From the NCBI GenBank assembly GCA_902496335.1, contig CABVAO010000003.1, positions 18,281 to 82,280 on the forward strand: DNA of 64,000 nt, read 5' to 3'. A program made the position numbers and the translations under genes. The stretch is from an uncultured Collinsella sp. Its GTDB lineage: Bacteria; Actinomycetota; Coriobacteriia; Coriobacteriales; Coriobacteriaceae. The notes under the pieces are model-generated. The model ran no database searches. It was not told the DNA's origin and saw only the letters and a list, made by a program, of their open reading frames with translations. Each line of letters begins with the position of its first letter. The first letter of the stretch is position 1. Of this stretch, positions 15,810-23,950 are shown one piece after another.

Positions 15810-16937
15810 ATGACGACTTCTTATAAAACGATGGTGGTAAAGATCGGTTCGTCCACGGTGGTGGGCGCCGACGGCAAGGTCAACCGCTCCTTTATCGGCG
15901 GGCTTGCCGATCAGGCCGCAGCCCTGCGCAAGCTCGGCTGGCGCCTGGTCGTGGTGAGCTCGGGCGCTATCGCCTGCGGCTATCCCGTGCTGGGCTTCGG
16001 CCGCAAGCCGGTCGGCGACCTGCCGAGCCTGCAGGCCTGCGCCTCGGCTGGTCAGTGCATCATCTCGTCGGCCTACGACGAGGAGTTCCATGCGCGCGAT
16101 CTGCTCACCTCGCTCGTGCTGCTCACGCGCCACGATACGGCCCGCCGCATGTCTTACCTGCACGCGCGCGACGCCCTGCTGCGCCTCGTGGAGCTTGGCG
16201 TGGTGCCGGTCGTCAACGAGAACGATACCGTTACCGTCGATGAGATTAAGTTTGGCGACAACGACACACTGGCGGCGCTTGTGAGCTGCCTGGTTTCTGC
16301 CGATCTGTGCGTGACGCTCTCGGACATCGATGGCCTCTATACTGCCAATCCGCACGAGGACCCCACGGCCGAGTTCGTCCCGGTCGTGCATAAGATCGAT
16401 GCCAAGATTATCGCCTCGGCGGGCGATTCTTCGACCTCGGTGGGCACGGGCGGCATGATCACCAAGATTCGCGCGAGCCGCATTCTCATGACCGCGGGCA
16501 TTCAGAGCGTGATTTGCTCGGGTGAGGAGCCCGATGCACTCGTGCGCCTCGCCCGCGGCGAGAGCGTGGGCACACTGTTCGATCCGCCGGCGGAGCGTCT
16601 GGACATCGCACCCCGCAAGCTGTGGATCGCACTGGGCGACAAGGCGCATGGCTCGGTGACGGTCGATGATGGTGCTGCGAAGGCGCTGGTCAGCCGTGGC
16701 TCTTCCTTGCTTGCGGTGGGTATTCGCGAGGTCGATGGCCAGTTTGCCGAGGGCGATGTGCTCGATGTGTGCGATCCGAGCGGTATGGTCGTCGCCCGCG
16801 GTATCGCCGAGGCCGATTCGGACGTGCTGGAGCTTGCCGCCGGCCGCCGCCAGGACCAGATCGCCAGCAACCGCCTGCTTGCTAACCTGGCCGAGAAGCC
16901 GGCGATACACAGGGATAATTTAATCGTCTTCGCATAA
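15810..16937 (+). CDS. proB: Glutamate 5-kinase
   Basis: A 375-residue enzyme for the first step of proline synthesis, phosphorylating L-glutamate to gamma-glutamyl phosphate. The amino acid kinase domain begins MVVKIGSSTVV, with VVVSSGAIACG, VVNENDTVTVDEIKFGDND and GTGGMITKI as substrate and ATP sites. The C-terminal ~80 residues form a PUA domain (LWIALGDKAHGSVTVDDGA), as in long ProB proteins that are feedback-inhibited by proline. ATG at 15810, with only a weak ribosome site visible. It ends in front of a large hairpin. Its partner proA lies 1.7 kb downstream, beyond an opposing peptidase gene. Confidence 0.94.
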   Translation: MTTSYKTMVVKIGSSTVVGADGKVNRSFIGGLADQAAALRKLGWRLVVVSSGAIACGYPVLGFGRKPVGDLPSLQACASAGQCIISSAYDEEFHARDLLTSLVLLTRHDTARRMSYLHARDALLRLVELGVVPVVNENDTVTVDEIKFGDNDTLAALVSCLVSADLCVTLSDIDGLYTANPHEDPTAEFVPVVHKIDAKIIASAGDSSTSVGTGGMITKIRASRILMTAGIQSVICSGEEPDALVRLARGESVGTLFDPPAERLDIAPRKLWIALGDKAHGSVTVDDGAAKALVSRGSSLLAVGIREVDGQFAEGDVLDVCDPSGMVVARGIAEADSDVLELAAGRRQDQIASNRLLANLAEKPAIHRDNLIVFA

Positions 16938-16951
16938 CCAATTGACGCTGC

Positions 16952-17049
16952 AAACGCCCCTAAGCGGCAATCTGACGTTCAATCGTCGGGCATGGCCAAA
17001 AGGTCTATGCCCTCCTCTTTCACGTCACCTTGCTCGCTTAGGGGCGTTT
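16952..17049. repeat. 98-bp nested palindrome (three coaxial stems)
   Basis: AAACGCCCCTAAGCG (16952-16966) pairs perfectly with 17035-17049. Inside, TGACGT pairs with ACGTCA, and GGGCAT with ATGCCC. The last arm is followed by TTTTCGCTTT. It separates the convergent proB and peptidase genes, so it may terminate both, but it is far larger than a normal terminator. Confidence 0.7.
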
Positions 17050-17146
17050 TCGCTTTCCGTTCTCTACCTGCGGCATTGTCGTTGCCGGCACTTGTTCGGC
17101 ACCTGGGGACGTTCCTTTTGTGCCGGCAGGTGGGGACACTCCTATG

Positions 17147-18565
17147 CTAGAAGATCTGGCGTAGGTCTCCGCGGTTGAGGGCCTCGTCGAAGAGGTGCTT
17201 GAATACCACACTGCCGTGCAGGCCGTCGTGCTCGAACTCGTTGGTCACCCAGGCGTGCGAGTTGCCCACGCGGCTGAGCGTATCGAGCTGCAGGCCCGAA
17301 TCCACGTACATGTCGTCGAAATACACCGCGGCCTGCAGGGGCACCTCGTTGCACGCCAGGCGCTGCGGGTCGTAGATCTTGTCCCAGCTGGTGTCTTCCA
17401 TCAGCAGGTCCATGGCGGGCTTAAATGGCTTAAGCTCGGGCATCTGCTCAAACATCCACGGGAACATGGCCTCGCCGGTAAACATGAGCGGGCGCGCGAG
17501 CGCGTCGAACTCGGTGCGATGGGCCTTCTCCTCTGCTGCGGCCCAGCGAATGGGCATGGTGTCGCCGTCGGCGTAGATGAACTCCTGCAGTGTCCAATAC
17601 AGCGGGTTTGTACGCGTGTTGGTGCGCTCGAAGGCGCGCATCAAAAAGCTGTCAGATACCGAGGCGCCGCAGGCCAGCGTGCCGTCGCCGTCAACAAAAG
17701 CGTGATCGATAATCCAATGTATGCGCTCAAAGCTCGGCTTCATGCCAAAGTCGCTGCCCATGAGCTGTAGGCGCTCGACCGTCATCGGCGAGCCGTCGGG
17801 CAGCACGGGTTTCTGAGCCTCGAGCGTATCGGCCAGGGCTGCCACGCGCTCGACGTCAGCGGGGTAGCGGTCGTAATACTGCTGCGTCTTGGCGGCCATG
17901 CGCGGGAAGGTGTGCGCGTAGACCTCGCTTGCGCTCGCCGGCACGTGCGGAATGCCGCCGCAGGTAAAGCTCGCCGCCACGCCTTCGGGGAAGAGCGACA
18001 GGTAGCTCAGCGTCAAAAAGCCGCCGTAGCTCTGGCCGAGCGTGACCCACGGCTTGCCGCCAAAGCCCACTAGGCGCAGGTACTCAAAATCGCGCACGAT
18101 GGAGCTGGCGAGGTGGCGCTTGAGGAAGTCCGCCTGCGAGCGTGCTGTATCGGCGCCGGCGGCCGTTGCGCGATCACCCAGTGCCTTGATCGTGCGTCCG
18201 TCCACGCAGCTACTGCGTCCGGTGCCGCGCTGGTCGGGAAGGACCACGCGGAAGTGCTTGACGGCCTCCTCGATCCAGCCGTCGCTTGTGGGCGACAGCG
18301 GACGCGGGCTCTCGCCGCCGGGGCCGCCCTGCAAAAACAGAAGCAGCGGCAGATCGTCGTTGATGCGGTCGGGCGCGCAAACCACGCGGTAGAAGAGCTT
18401 GATGCTCTCGGGCGCGCCGGCGATGGGTGCCGGCATAGCGCCGCGGCGCATGGTGCTGCCGACGGCCAGGAGCATCGGCTCCAGGCCGCGCCAGTCAAGG
18501 GGGACGTCGATGCTGTGGTCCTCGACGTAAAGGCCGGGGACGTGGTACGAAGTGATGAGGGCCAT
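17147..18565 (-). CDS. Alpha/beta-hydrolase, proline iminopeptidase-like (S33 family)
   Basis: A 472-residue protein with the S33 peptidase layout. LFLQGGPGGESPRP corresponds to the HGGPG oxyanion motif, VVLPDQRGTGRS follows, and GQSYGG carries the nucleophilic serine. A helical cap of about 200 residues comes before the C-terminal part. Such enzymes remove N-terminal proline from peptides, though some act on other substrates. No signal peptide is seen, so it should be cytoplasmic. The ATG at 18565 was chosen over the frame to 18646. It sits between proB and proA on the opposite strand, divergent from proA with a 112-base shared upstream region, which suits a proline link. Confidence 0.82.
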   Translation of the reverse strand: MALITSYHVPGLYVEDHSIDVPLDWRGLEPMLLAVGSTMRRGAMPAPIAGAPESIKLFYRVVCAPDRINDDLPLLLFLQGGPGGESPRPLSPTSDGWIEEAVKHFRVVLPDQRGTGRSSCVDGRTIKALGDRATAAGADTARSQADFLKRHLASSIVRDFEYLRLVGFGGKPWVTLGQSYGGFLTLSYLSLFPEGVAASFTCGGIPHVPASASEVYAHTFPRMAAKTQQYYDRYPADVERVAALADTLEAQKPVLPDGSPMTVERLQLMGSDFGMKPSFERIHWIIDHAFVDGDGTLACGASVSDSFLMRAFERTNTRTNPLYWTLQEFIYADGDTMPIRWAAAEEKAHRTEFDALARPLMFTGEAMFPWMFEQMPELKPFKPAMDLLMEDTSWDKIYDPQRLACNEVPLQAAVYFDDMYVDSGLQLDTLSRVGNSHAWVTNEFEHDGLHGSVVFKHLFDEALNRGDLRQIF

Positions 18566-18677
18566 GTGAGTCTTCCGTTCGTTGCGGTGTTTCGGGTTGA
18601 CCAATTCTACCGCCGCGGGCGAGGCCATGCGCAAATCGGCTACCATGGTTGCAAACTTCTAGGAGAAAGGGCCGCCC

Positions 18678-19964
18678 ATGTCGGTCGATATAGTCACGTA
18701 TGTCCACGATCTTGCCGTTGCCGCCAAGGCAGCGTCGGCCTCGCTTGCTACGGCGAGCGATGAGCAGCGCCAGGAGGCCGCGCGCGCGATGGCCGCAGCA
18801 CTGCGCAACGGTGTCGACTCCATCGTCGCCGCCAACGAGCTCGATATGTCCGCTGCGCGCGATGCGGGTACCTCGGCCGGACTGCTCGATCGCCTGCTGC
18901 TGACGCCCGAGCGCGTCGAGGGCATGGCCGCCGGCCTGGAAAAGCTCGCCGAGCTGCCCGATCCCGTGGGCCGCGTGCTCGACCACCGCGTGCTTGCAAG
19001 CGGCGTGGACCTGACCCGTGTGAGTGTGCCGCTGGGCCTGGTCGCTATGGTCTACGAGGCGCGCCCCAACGTGACGGCCGACGCCGCGGGCATCTGCATC
19101 CGCACCGGCAACGCCTGCATTCTGCGCGGCGGCTCGCTGGCCTATCACTCGTGTGCCATGATCGCCGAGCTGCTGGCCGATGCGCTCGAGGCCAAGGGCT
19201 TCCCGCGCGAGGCCGTGTCGATGATCGAGTCCACCGACCGCGAGGCCACTGGCGAGCTCATGAAGCTCCGCGGTATTGTCGACGTACTCATTCCGCGCGG
19301 CGGTGCAGGCCTGATCCAGCGCTGCGTGCGCGAGTCGCTTGTGCCGGTGATCGAGACGGGCACGGGCAACTGCCACATCTACGTGCATGAATCCGCCGAC
19401 TTTGATAAGGCGCTCAACATTATCGTTAATGCCAAGACCCAGCGCGTAGGCGTGTGCAATGCCGCCGAGTCGCTGCTGGTCGACCGTGCTGTGGCCGATG
19501 CGTTTTTGCCCGCAGTCGTGGCCGTGCTGCATGACCACGGCGTGCTCATTCACGGCGACGAGGCAACCTGCGCCGCATGCGCCGATGCCGGGCTTGCCGA
19601 GGGTGATGACTACGTCGCCGCGACTGAGGAGGACTGGGGTCGCGAGTACCTGGCGCTCGAGATGAGCGTGAAGGTCGTGGCAAGCGAGGACGAGGCCATC
19701 GCACACATCAACCGCTACGGCACGATGCACTCCGAGGCCATCGTTGCCGAGGACACGGATGCTTGCGAGCGCTTCCTGGATGCGGTCGATGCCTCGGCCG
19801 TGTACGCCAACGCCAGCACGCGCTTCACCGACGGCGGCGAGTTTGGCCTGGGCGCCGAGATCGGCATCTCGACCCAAAAGCTCCACGCCCGCGGCCCCTT
19901 CGCCGCCGAGGCCCTCACCACTTACAAATACAAGCTCCGAGGCACCGGCCAGGTCCGCCCCTAA
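18678..19964 (+). CDS. proA: Gamma-glutamyl phosphate reductase
   Basis: A 428-residue aldehyde dehydrogenase-fold enzyme for the second step of proline synthesis, reducing gamma-glutamyl phosphate with NADPH to glutamate semialdehyde. VYEARPNVTADAAGICIRTGNACILRGG is the conserved cofactor region. The catalytic cysteine lies in RVGVCNAAES, and NASTRFTDGGEFGLGAEIGIST closes the protein. ATG at 18678, with AGGAGAAAGGG upstream. It is followed by a CCACCACAAAGG repeat that may terminate it. It is separated from proB by a gene on the other strand, so the usual proBA operon is broken here. Confidence 0.95.
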   Translation: MSVDIVTYVHDLAVAAKAASASLATASDEQRQEAARAMAAALRNGVDSIVAANELDMSAARDAGTSAGLLDRLLLTPERVEGMAAGLEKLAELPDPVGRVLDHRVLASGVDLTRVSVPLGLVAMVYEARPNVTADAAGICIRTGNACILRGGSLAYHSCAMIAELLADALEAKGFPREAVSMIESTDREATGELMKLRGIVDVLIPRGGAGLIQRCVRESLVPVIETGTGNCHIYVHESADFDKALNIIVNAKTQRVGVCNAAESLLVDRAVADAFLPAVVAVLHDHGVLIHGDEATCAACADAGLAEGDDYVAATEEDWGREYLALEMSVKVVASEDEAIAHINRYGTMHSEAIVAEDTDACERFLDAVDASAVYANASTRFTDGGEFGLGAEIGISTQKLHARGPFAAEALTTYKYKLRGTGQVRP

Positions 19965-19977
19965 CGCCCGCGCAAAC

Positions 19978-20019
19978 AAAAACCACCACAAAGGTGCCTG
20001 TCCCCTTTGTGGTGGTTTT
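19978..20019. repeat. CCACCACAAAGG palindromic repeat, copy 5
   Basis: AAAAACCACCACAAAGG (19978-19994) and complement (20004-20019) around loop TGCCTGTCC. It lies between the convergent proA and HD-domain genes and would terminate both. Confidence 0.8.
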
Positions 20020-20034
20020 AGGTGGCGTGGGCGA

Positions 20035-20634
20035 TTAAGCCTGGAAGGTATCGCGGTCGGGGGCGAAGGACTGCATGGCCGCGATGGTGCGGTCAAAGAG
20101 CTCGGGGAGCTCCCAGCCCAACATCTCGGCGCCCTGCGAAATCACGTCGCGCGAGCAGCCGGCGGCAAAGCGCTTGTCCTTGAACTTCTTCTTGAGCGAC
20201 TTGGTCGTAAAGTCCATAACGCTCTTGCTCGGGCGCATGATGACTGCAGCGCCGATCAGGCCGGTGAGCTCATCGCAGGCAAACAGGATCCTTTCCATCT
20301 GCAGCTCGGGCTTGGGCAGCGAGGTGTTGAAGTCGGAGGTGTGCGTCTGGATGGCGCGAATGAGCTCGGGAGACGCACCTTCGCCCTCAAGAATCTCGGC
20401 AGCATAGATGGTGTGGTTCATGGGGTCGTCCTCATGCTCCTCCCAATCCAGGTCGTGCAGCAGACCGACGATGCCCCAAAACTCCTCGTTCTCGGGGTCG
20501 AACTCGCGCGCAAAGTAGCGCATAGTGCCCTCGACCGTCTCGCCATGGGTGATGTGGAACGGGTCCTTGTTGTGCTCGTTGAGCAGTTCGAACGCGCGGT
20601 CGCGGGTGATTCCGGCGGTAAGCGGCTCTGCCAT
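20035..20634 (-). CDS. HD-domain hydrolase
   Basis: A 199-residue protein with the HD metal-dependent phosphohydrolase layout: an early His (DPFHITHGETVEGTMRYFA), the HD doublet in VGLLHDLDWEE, a later H in AIQTHTSDF and an Asp in FACDELTGLIGA. HD enzymes of this size hydrolyse nucleotides or other phosphate esters; the substrate is unknown. ATG at 20634 after AAGGAG. It is flanked by two CCACCACAAAGG repeats, one at each end, and appears monocistronic. Confidence 0.82.
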   Translation of the reverse strand: MAEPLTAGITRDRAFELLNEHNKDPFHITHGETVEGTMRYFAREFDPENEEFWGIVGLLHDLDWEEHEDDPMNHTIYAAEILEGEGASPELIRAIQTHTSDFNTSLPKPELQMERILFACDELTGLIGAAVIMRPSKSVMDFTTKSLKKKFKDKRFAAGCSRDVISQGAEMLGWELPELFDRTIAAMQSFAPDRDTFQA

Positions 20635-20688
20635 AGGAGACTCCTTGTGCTCGTGGGTATCGATAAGAATGAATACTACTAGAACAAG

Positions 20689-20730
20689 AAAACCACCACA
20701 AAGGTGCCTGTTCCCTTTGTGGTGGTTTTT
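20689..20730. repeat. CCACCACAAAGG palindromic repeat, copy 6
   Basis: AAAACCACCACAAAGG (20689-20704) and complement (20714-20729), loop TGCCTGTTC, with one base change relative to the other copies. It lies downstream of carD and just upstream of the HD-domain gene on the minus strand. Confidence 0.8.
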
Positions 20731-20742
20731 GGCGCGGATTGG

Positions 20743-21228
20743 TTAGTTGAGGGCGGCTTGGGCTAGGCGGGCTTCGGCGGCCTCCTCGGTGACGCCCAAG
20801 GCCACAGCGAACTCCTCGATGGAGCGGCGCTTGGCTTCCTTGAGTACGCGCATGTAGTAGGAGCTGGGTTTTTTATCAGCTTCTTCGGCCTGGCGAATGC
20901 GGTGCATCATGGTTTTTGCCACGCGGACCGTCTCGGGCGCGCCCAGCTTGAGCTGCTGCTTAAAGTGCGTCTCCTCAAGTGAGCTGTTGCGCTCGGTGAA
21001 GGTGTCGCACTCCAGCTCGTCATAGTGGCTCAGCAGGTGCTCGGCATCTTGCTGCGAGATAGCGGCGTGCAAACGGTCGGCCTGCGCCACGGGGTACATG
21101 AGGATCGTCTGCGCATGTCCCTGCTTGGTCTCGAGCAGCAGCATGGGCTGCGGTGTGTCGTCCCTAAAACCGACGACGGTGCAGACTCCCTGACCCGGAT
21201 GAATGACGTGTTGACCGATTGAGAACAT
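20743..21228 (-). CDS. carD: CarD-family transcription regulator
   Basis: A 161-residue protein. FSIGQHVIHPGQGVCTVVGF is the N-terminal Tudor-like domain that contacts the RNA polymerase beta subunit. The remaining ~100 residues form the helical DNA-contacting domain (SYYMRVLKEAKRRSIEEFAVALGVTEEAAEARLAQA). CarD/CdnL proteins stabilise open promoter complexes, notably at rRNA promoters in actinobacteria. ATG at 21228, with GGAGGTAGC upstream. A small dyad (ATACG-AATTTA-CGTAT, 21243-21258) sits directly upstream of the ribosome site. It is divergent from argS. Confidence 0.9.
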   Translation of the reverse strand: MFSIGQHVIHPGQGVCTVVGFRDDTPQPMLLLETKQGHAQTILMYPVAQADRLHAAISQQDAEHLLSHYDELECDTFTERNSSLEETHFKQQLKLGAPETVRVAKTMMHRIRQAEEADKKPSSYYMRVLKEAKRRSIEEFAVALGVTEEAAEARLAQAALN

Positions 21229-21570
21229 GCTACCTCCAACTTATACGAATTTACGTATGTCTAGAATAACACGCTGACGTGCGCAAACCCTTACTTTATG
21301 CAGGAAAAGCACACAACTCCGATAGGTAAGAGTATTCGATAACAGACGCAGCTCATTCACACCTTTATGCATTTTCAACGCTTGCATAATCTGCAGGCAG
21401 ACCGGCATCTTTGAGTGACTCCATACAAGCTGTAGTCAATTTTGTGCATATGCAATATCGATTGGCTTTACCCTGCGACAGTGCCCGTCGCTTGTGATAG
21501 AGTGCTACAAACTCTGGCTTTTGCCCTACGAGTGATCAAGAGCTCGGGGGCTTTAACACAAGGAGGATCT
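21229..21570. other. carD-argS divergent intergenic region with repeated TGCAT sites
   Basis: 342 bases without a gene. TTTATGCA (21296-21302 region), TTATGCA paired with TGCATAA (21365-21389), and the perfect palindrome TGCATATGCA (21445-21454) share a TGCAT core. These resemble half-sites of a dimeric regulator; an ArgR box is one possibility. An extended -10 (TGTGATAGAGT) lies about 70 bases before argS. I see no T-box elements. Confidence 0.35.
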
Positions 21571-23424
21571 ATGCCCGAGAAGATTGAAGAGCTGATACGC
21601 GCTGCGCTTGCTGCGGCCCAGGAGGCCGGCGACCTTTCCGCATTTGAACTTGACGATTGCGCTATCGAGCGACCGGCTGACACTTCTCATGGCGAGTGGA
21701 CCTCTACCATGGCCTTGAAGTCCGCCAAGCTGGCCCACTGCGCCCCGCGCAAGATCGCTGAGGCCATCGTTGCCCATATGCCCGAGGACCCCGCGATCGA
21801 GAAAGTCGAGATCGCAGGTCCCGGCTTCATCAACTTCTACCTCTCCGTTGCCGTCAAGAATGCCATCTTTGGCGAGGCTCGCGAGAAGGGTATGGACTTC
21901 GCTAAGTCCAACGTCGGTGGTGGCCTGAAGACCCAGGTCGAGTTCGTTTCCGCCAACCCCGTCGGCCCCATGCACATCGGCCACGGCCGCTGGGCCGCGC
22001 TGGGCGACTCGCTCTGCCGTGTTATGGACCACGCCGGTTACGACATCCAGCGTGAGTTCTACATCAACGACCACGGCTCTCAGATGAACACCTTCGGCAA
22101 CTCCATCAGCACGCGCTATATGCAGCTTGCCGACATCATCGCCAAGCAGGGCGTGGATATCGACGAGGCTCACAAGCTTCTGATCGCCGACCGCGACGCC
22201 TTTGTTGCCGACGAGGGCGACGAGCACCCCGAGACCCATCCGTATCAGGACAACTTTGCCGAGACTCTGGGCAAGGACTCCTACGGCGGTGACTACATCA
22301 TCGACGAGGCTGCCGAGTTCTGGCGCACCGACGGCGATAAGTGGGTCAACGCCGATCCGCAGGAGCGCATGGAGAGCTTCCGCGAGCGCGGCTACGTAAA
22401 GATGGTCGACAACATGCGCGACCTTTGCCACGCCGTTAACTGCGACTTCGATCGTTGGTTCTCCGAGCGCTCCCTGTACGTGAAGGACACCGAGGGCGAG
22501 ACCGCCGGCACCTCCGCCGTCGACCGCGCTTTTGAGAAGCTCGACAAGATGGGCTACCTCTACACCAAGGACGGTGCCCTGTGGTTCCGCTCCACCGACC
22601 TGGGCGACGACAAGGACCGCGTCCTGATCAAGTCCGATGGCGAGTACACCTACTTCGCCTCCGACGTTGCCTATCACTGGGATAAGTTCCAGCGCGTCGA
22701 CCACGTCATCGACATCTGGGGCGCCGACCACCACGGCTACATCGAGCGCGTCCGCTGCGTCTGCGATGCCTTGGGTTACCCCGGCAAGTTTGAGGTTCTG
22801 CTGGGCCAGCTCGTCAACCTGCTGCGCAACGGCAAGCCCGTCCGTATGTCCAAGCGTAAGGGCACCATGGTGACCCTGCAGGAGCTCGTCGACGAGGTCG
22901 GCTCCGACGCTGCCCGTTACACCCTCATCTCCAAGAGCTCCAACCAGATGGTCGACTTCGATATTGAGGCCGTCAAGAAGCGCGACAACTCCAACCCGGT
23001 GTACTACGTGCAGTACGCTCACGCCCGCGTGTGCTCCATCCTGCGCCGTGCCGCTGACGTTACGCCCGAGCAGGCTGACGAGATGGGCATGAAGGCCGTC
23101 GCCGCCAAGGCCATCGGTGAGAACGTCGATTACTCGCTGCTGACCGACCCGACCGAGCTCGCCCTTTCGCGCAAGCTCAACGAGCTCACCGACCTCATCG
23201 CCAGCTGCGCTCGCGACCGCGCCCCGTTCCGTCTGACGCACTTTGCTGAGGAACTCGCCGGCGACTTCCACAGCTTCTACGCTGCCTGCCAGGTTCTGCC
23301 GAGCGAGGGCCGTCCCGTCGACCCCGAGCTTTCGCGTGCCCGTCTGGCCGCTTGCGACGCCGTCCGCGTGACGCTCGCCCTGGTGCTCACCCTTGTTGGC
23401 GTTTCCGCGCCCGAGCAGATGTAA
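21571..23424 (+). CDS. argS: Arginyl-tRNA synthetase
   Basis: A 617-residue class I synthetase that charges tRNA-Arg. The N-terminal Add-1 domain (residues 1 to about 110) is followed by SANPVGPMHIGHGRW, with HIGH near residue 134. VRMSKRKGTMVTL (near residue 425) stands for KMSKS, with Arg replacing the second Lys side, as is common in ArgS. The C-terminal DALR anticodon-binding domain ends the protein. ATG at 21571 with an ideal AAGGAGGATCT; the frame extends further upstream but without a ribosome site. A clear terminator follows. A long open frame on the opposite strand is a shadow. Confidence 0.96.
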   Translation: MPEKIEELIRAALAAAQEAGDLSAFELDDCAIERPADTSHGEWTSTMALKSAKLAHCAPRKIAEAIVAHMPEDPAIEKVEIAGPGFINFYLSVAVKNAIFGEAREKGMDFAKSNVGGGLKTQVEFVSANPVGPMHIGHGRWAALGDSLCRVMDHAGYDIQREFYINDHGSQMNTFGNSISTRYMQLADIIAKQGVDIDEAHKLLIADRDAFVADEGDEHPETHPYQDNFAETLGKDSYGGDYIIDEAAEFWRTDGDKWVNADPQERMESFRERGYVKMVDNMRDLCHAVNCDFDRWFSERSLYVKDTEGETAGTSAVDRAFEKLDKMGYLYTKDGALWFRSTDLGDDKDRVLIKSDGEYTYFASDVAYHWDKFQRVDHVIDIWGADHHGYIERVRCVCDALGYPGKFEVLLGQLVNLLRNGKPVRMSKRKGTMVTLQELVDEVGSDAARYTLISKSSNQMVDFDIEAVKKRDNSNPVYYVQYAHARVCSILRRAADVTPEQADEMGMKAVAAKAIGENVDYSLLTDPTELALSRKLNELTDLIASCARDRAPFRLTHFAEELAGDFHSFYAACQVLPSEGRPVDPELSRARLAACDAVRVTLALVLTLVGVSAPEQM

Positions 23425-23469
23425 TCTGCGAGTCATTTGACCGTACAGACTTGGTTTAACTAAGCCTTG

Positions 23470-23505
23470 AAAGCCCGATCTCCCACGGAGGTCGGGCTTT
23501 TTGCA
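23470..23505 (+). terminator. Intrinsic terminator of argS
   Basis: AAAGCCCGATCTCC (23470-23483), loop CAC, GGAGGTCGGGCTTT (23487-23500), then TT. Fourteen pairs, one of them U-G. Confidence 0.85.
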
Positions 23506-23546
23506 AACGCCGACGTATTGACGAATTTGGAACTGCTGGAAATACG

Positions 23547-23695
23547 AAACTATGCCGGTTTACTACGATGAAATGAGAAATTCCAACCACGCCGGCTTTT
23601 CGCAAAAAGTGCAAGGCATCTACCTGCGGTTTTAGTTCAACAAGTTTCGGAGTGGTCGCGGTTGAGCGATTCATCGTAGTAAACCGCCATAGTTT
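23547..23695. repeat. 149-bp element with 26-bp inverted ends
   Basis: AAACTATGCCGGTTTACTAC plus GATGAA (23547-23572) returns as its reverse complement at 23670-23695 with one mismatch. The 97-base interior codes for nothing visible. No target-site duplication is evident. It could be a non-autonomous element or a large cruciform/RNA. Confidence 0.65.
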
Positions 23696-23744
23696 TGGCG
23701 GAGGCAGTCAGATTTGTGGGTGTTAAACCAAAAAGTGCCCCTTT

Positions 23745-23780
23745 TGACTAGTCGTTTAAGAGCGTTCCCAATGACTAAGT
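23745..23780. repeat. TGACTAGTCGTTTAA repeat, second copy
   Basis: TGACTAGTCGTTTAAGAGCG followed by TTCCCAATGACTA, nearly the same as 4341-4377. It lies about 170 bases upstream of rho. Confidence 0.5.
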
Positions 23781-23950
23781 TGCAGGTGGCGGCGGTTGTG
23801 TTACACTAACGCTGCGTATATGGCGCAATCATCTCGATACAGATCAATGATGTCCGTCGTTTTGAACGGAACTAGACTGTTTAGCCGCCCTGAAGGTTTA
23901 TGCAGGGAGCATGTGATCACAGGGCTTGAAAAGAAAGTTGAGCAAACACT

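Noticed and set aside
18495..20096. 533-residue open frame antisense to proA
   Set aside because: Shadow of proA, and it runs into the CCACCACAAAGG repeat.
6206..20730. CRISPR array
   Set aside because: The repeated palindromes are irregularly spaced over kilobases, with genes between, and have no spacers or cas genes.
21229..21570. T-box leader for argS
   Set aside because: No specifier loop, no TGGNACCGCG-type antiterminator and no terminator before argS.
21553..23436. 627-residue open frame antisense to argS
   Set aside because: Shadow of argS; Val/Gly/Asp-rich with no recognisable motif.
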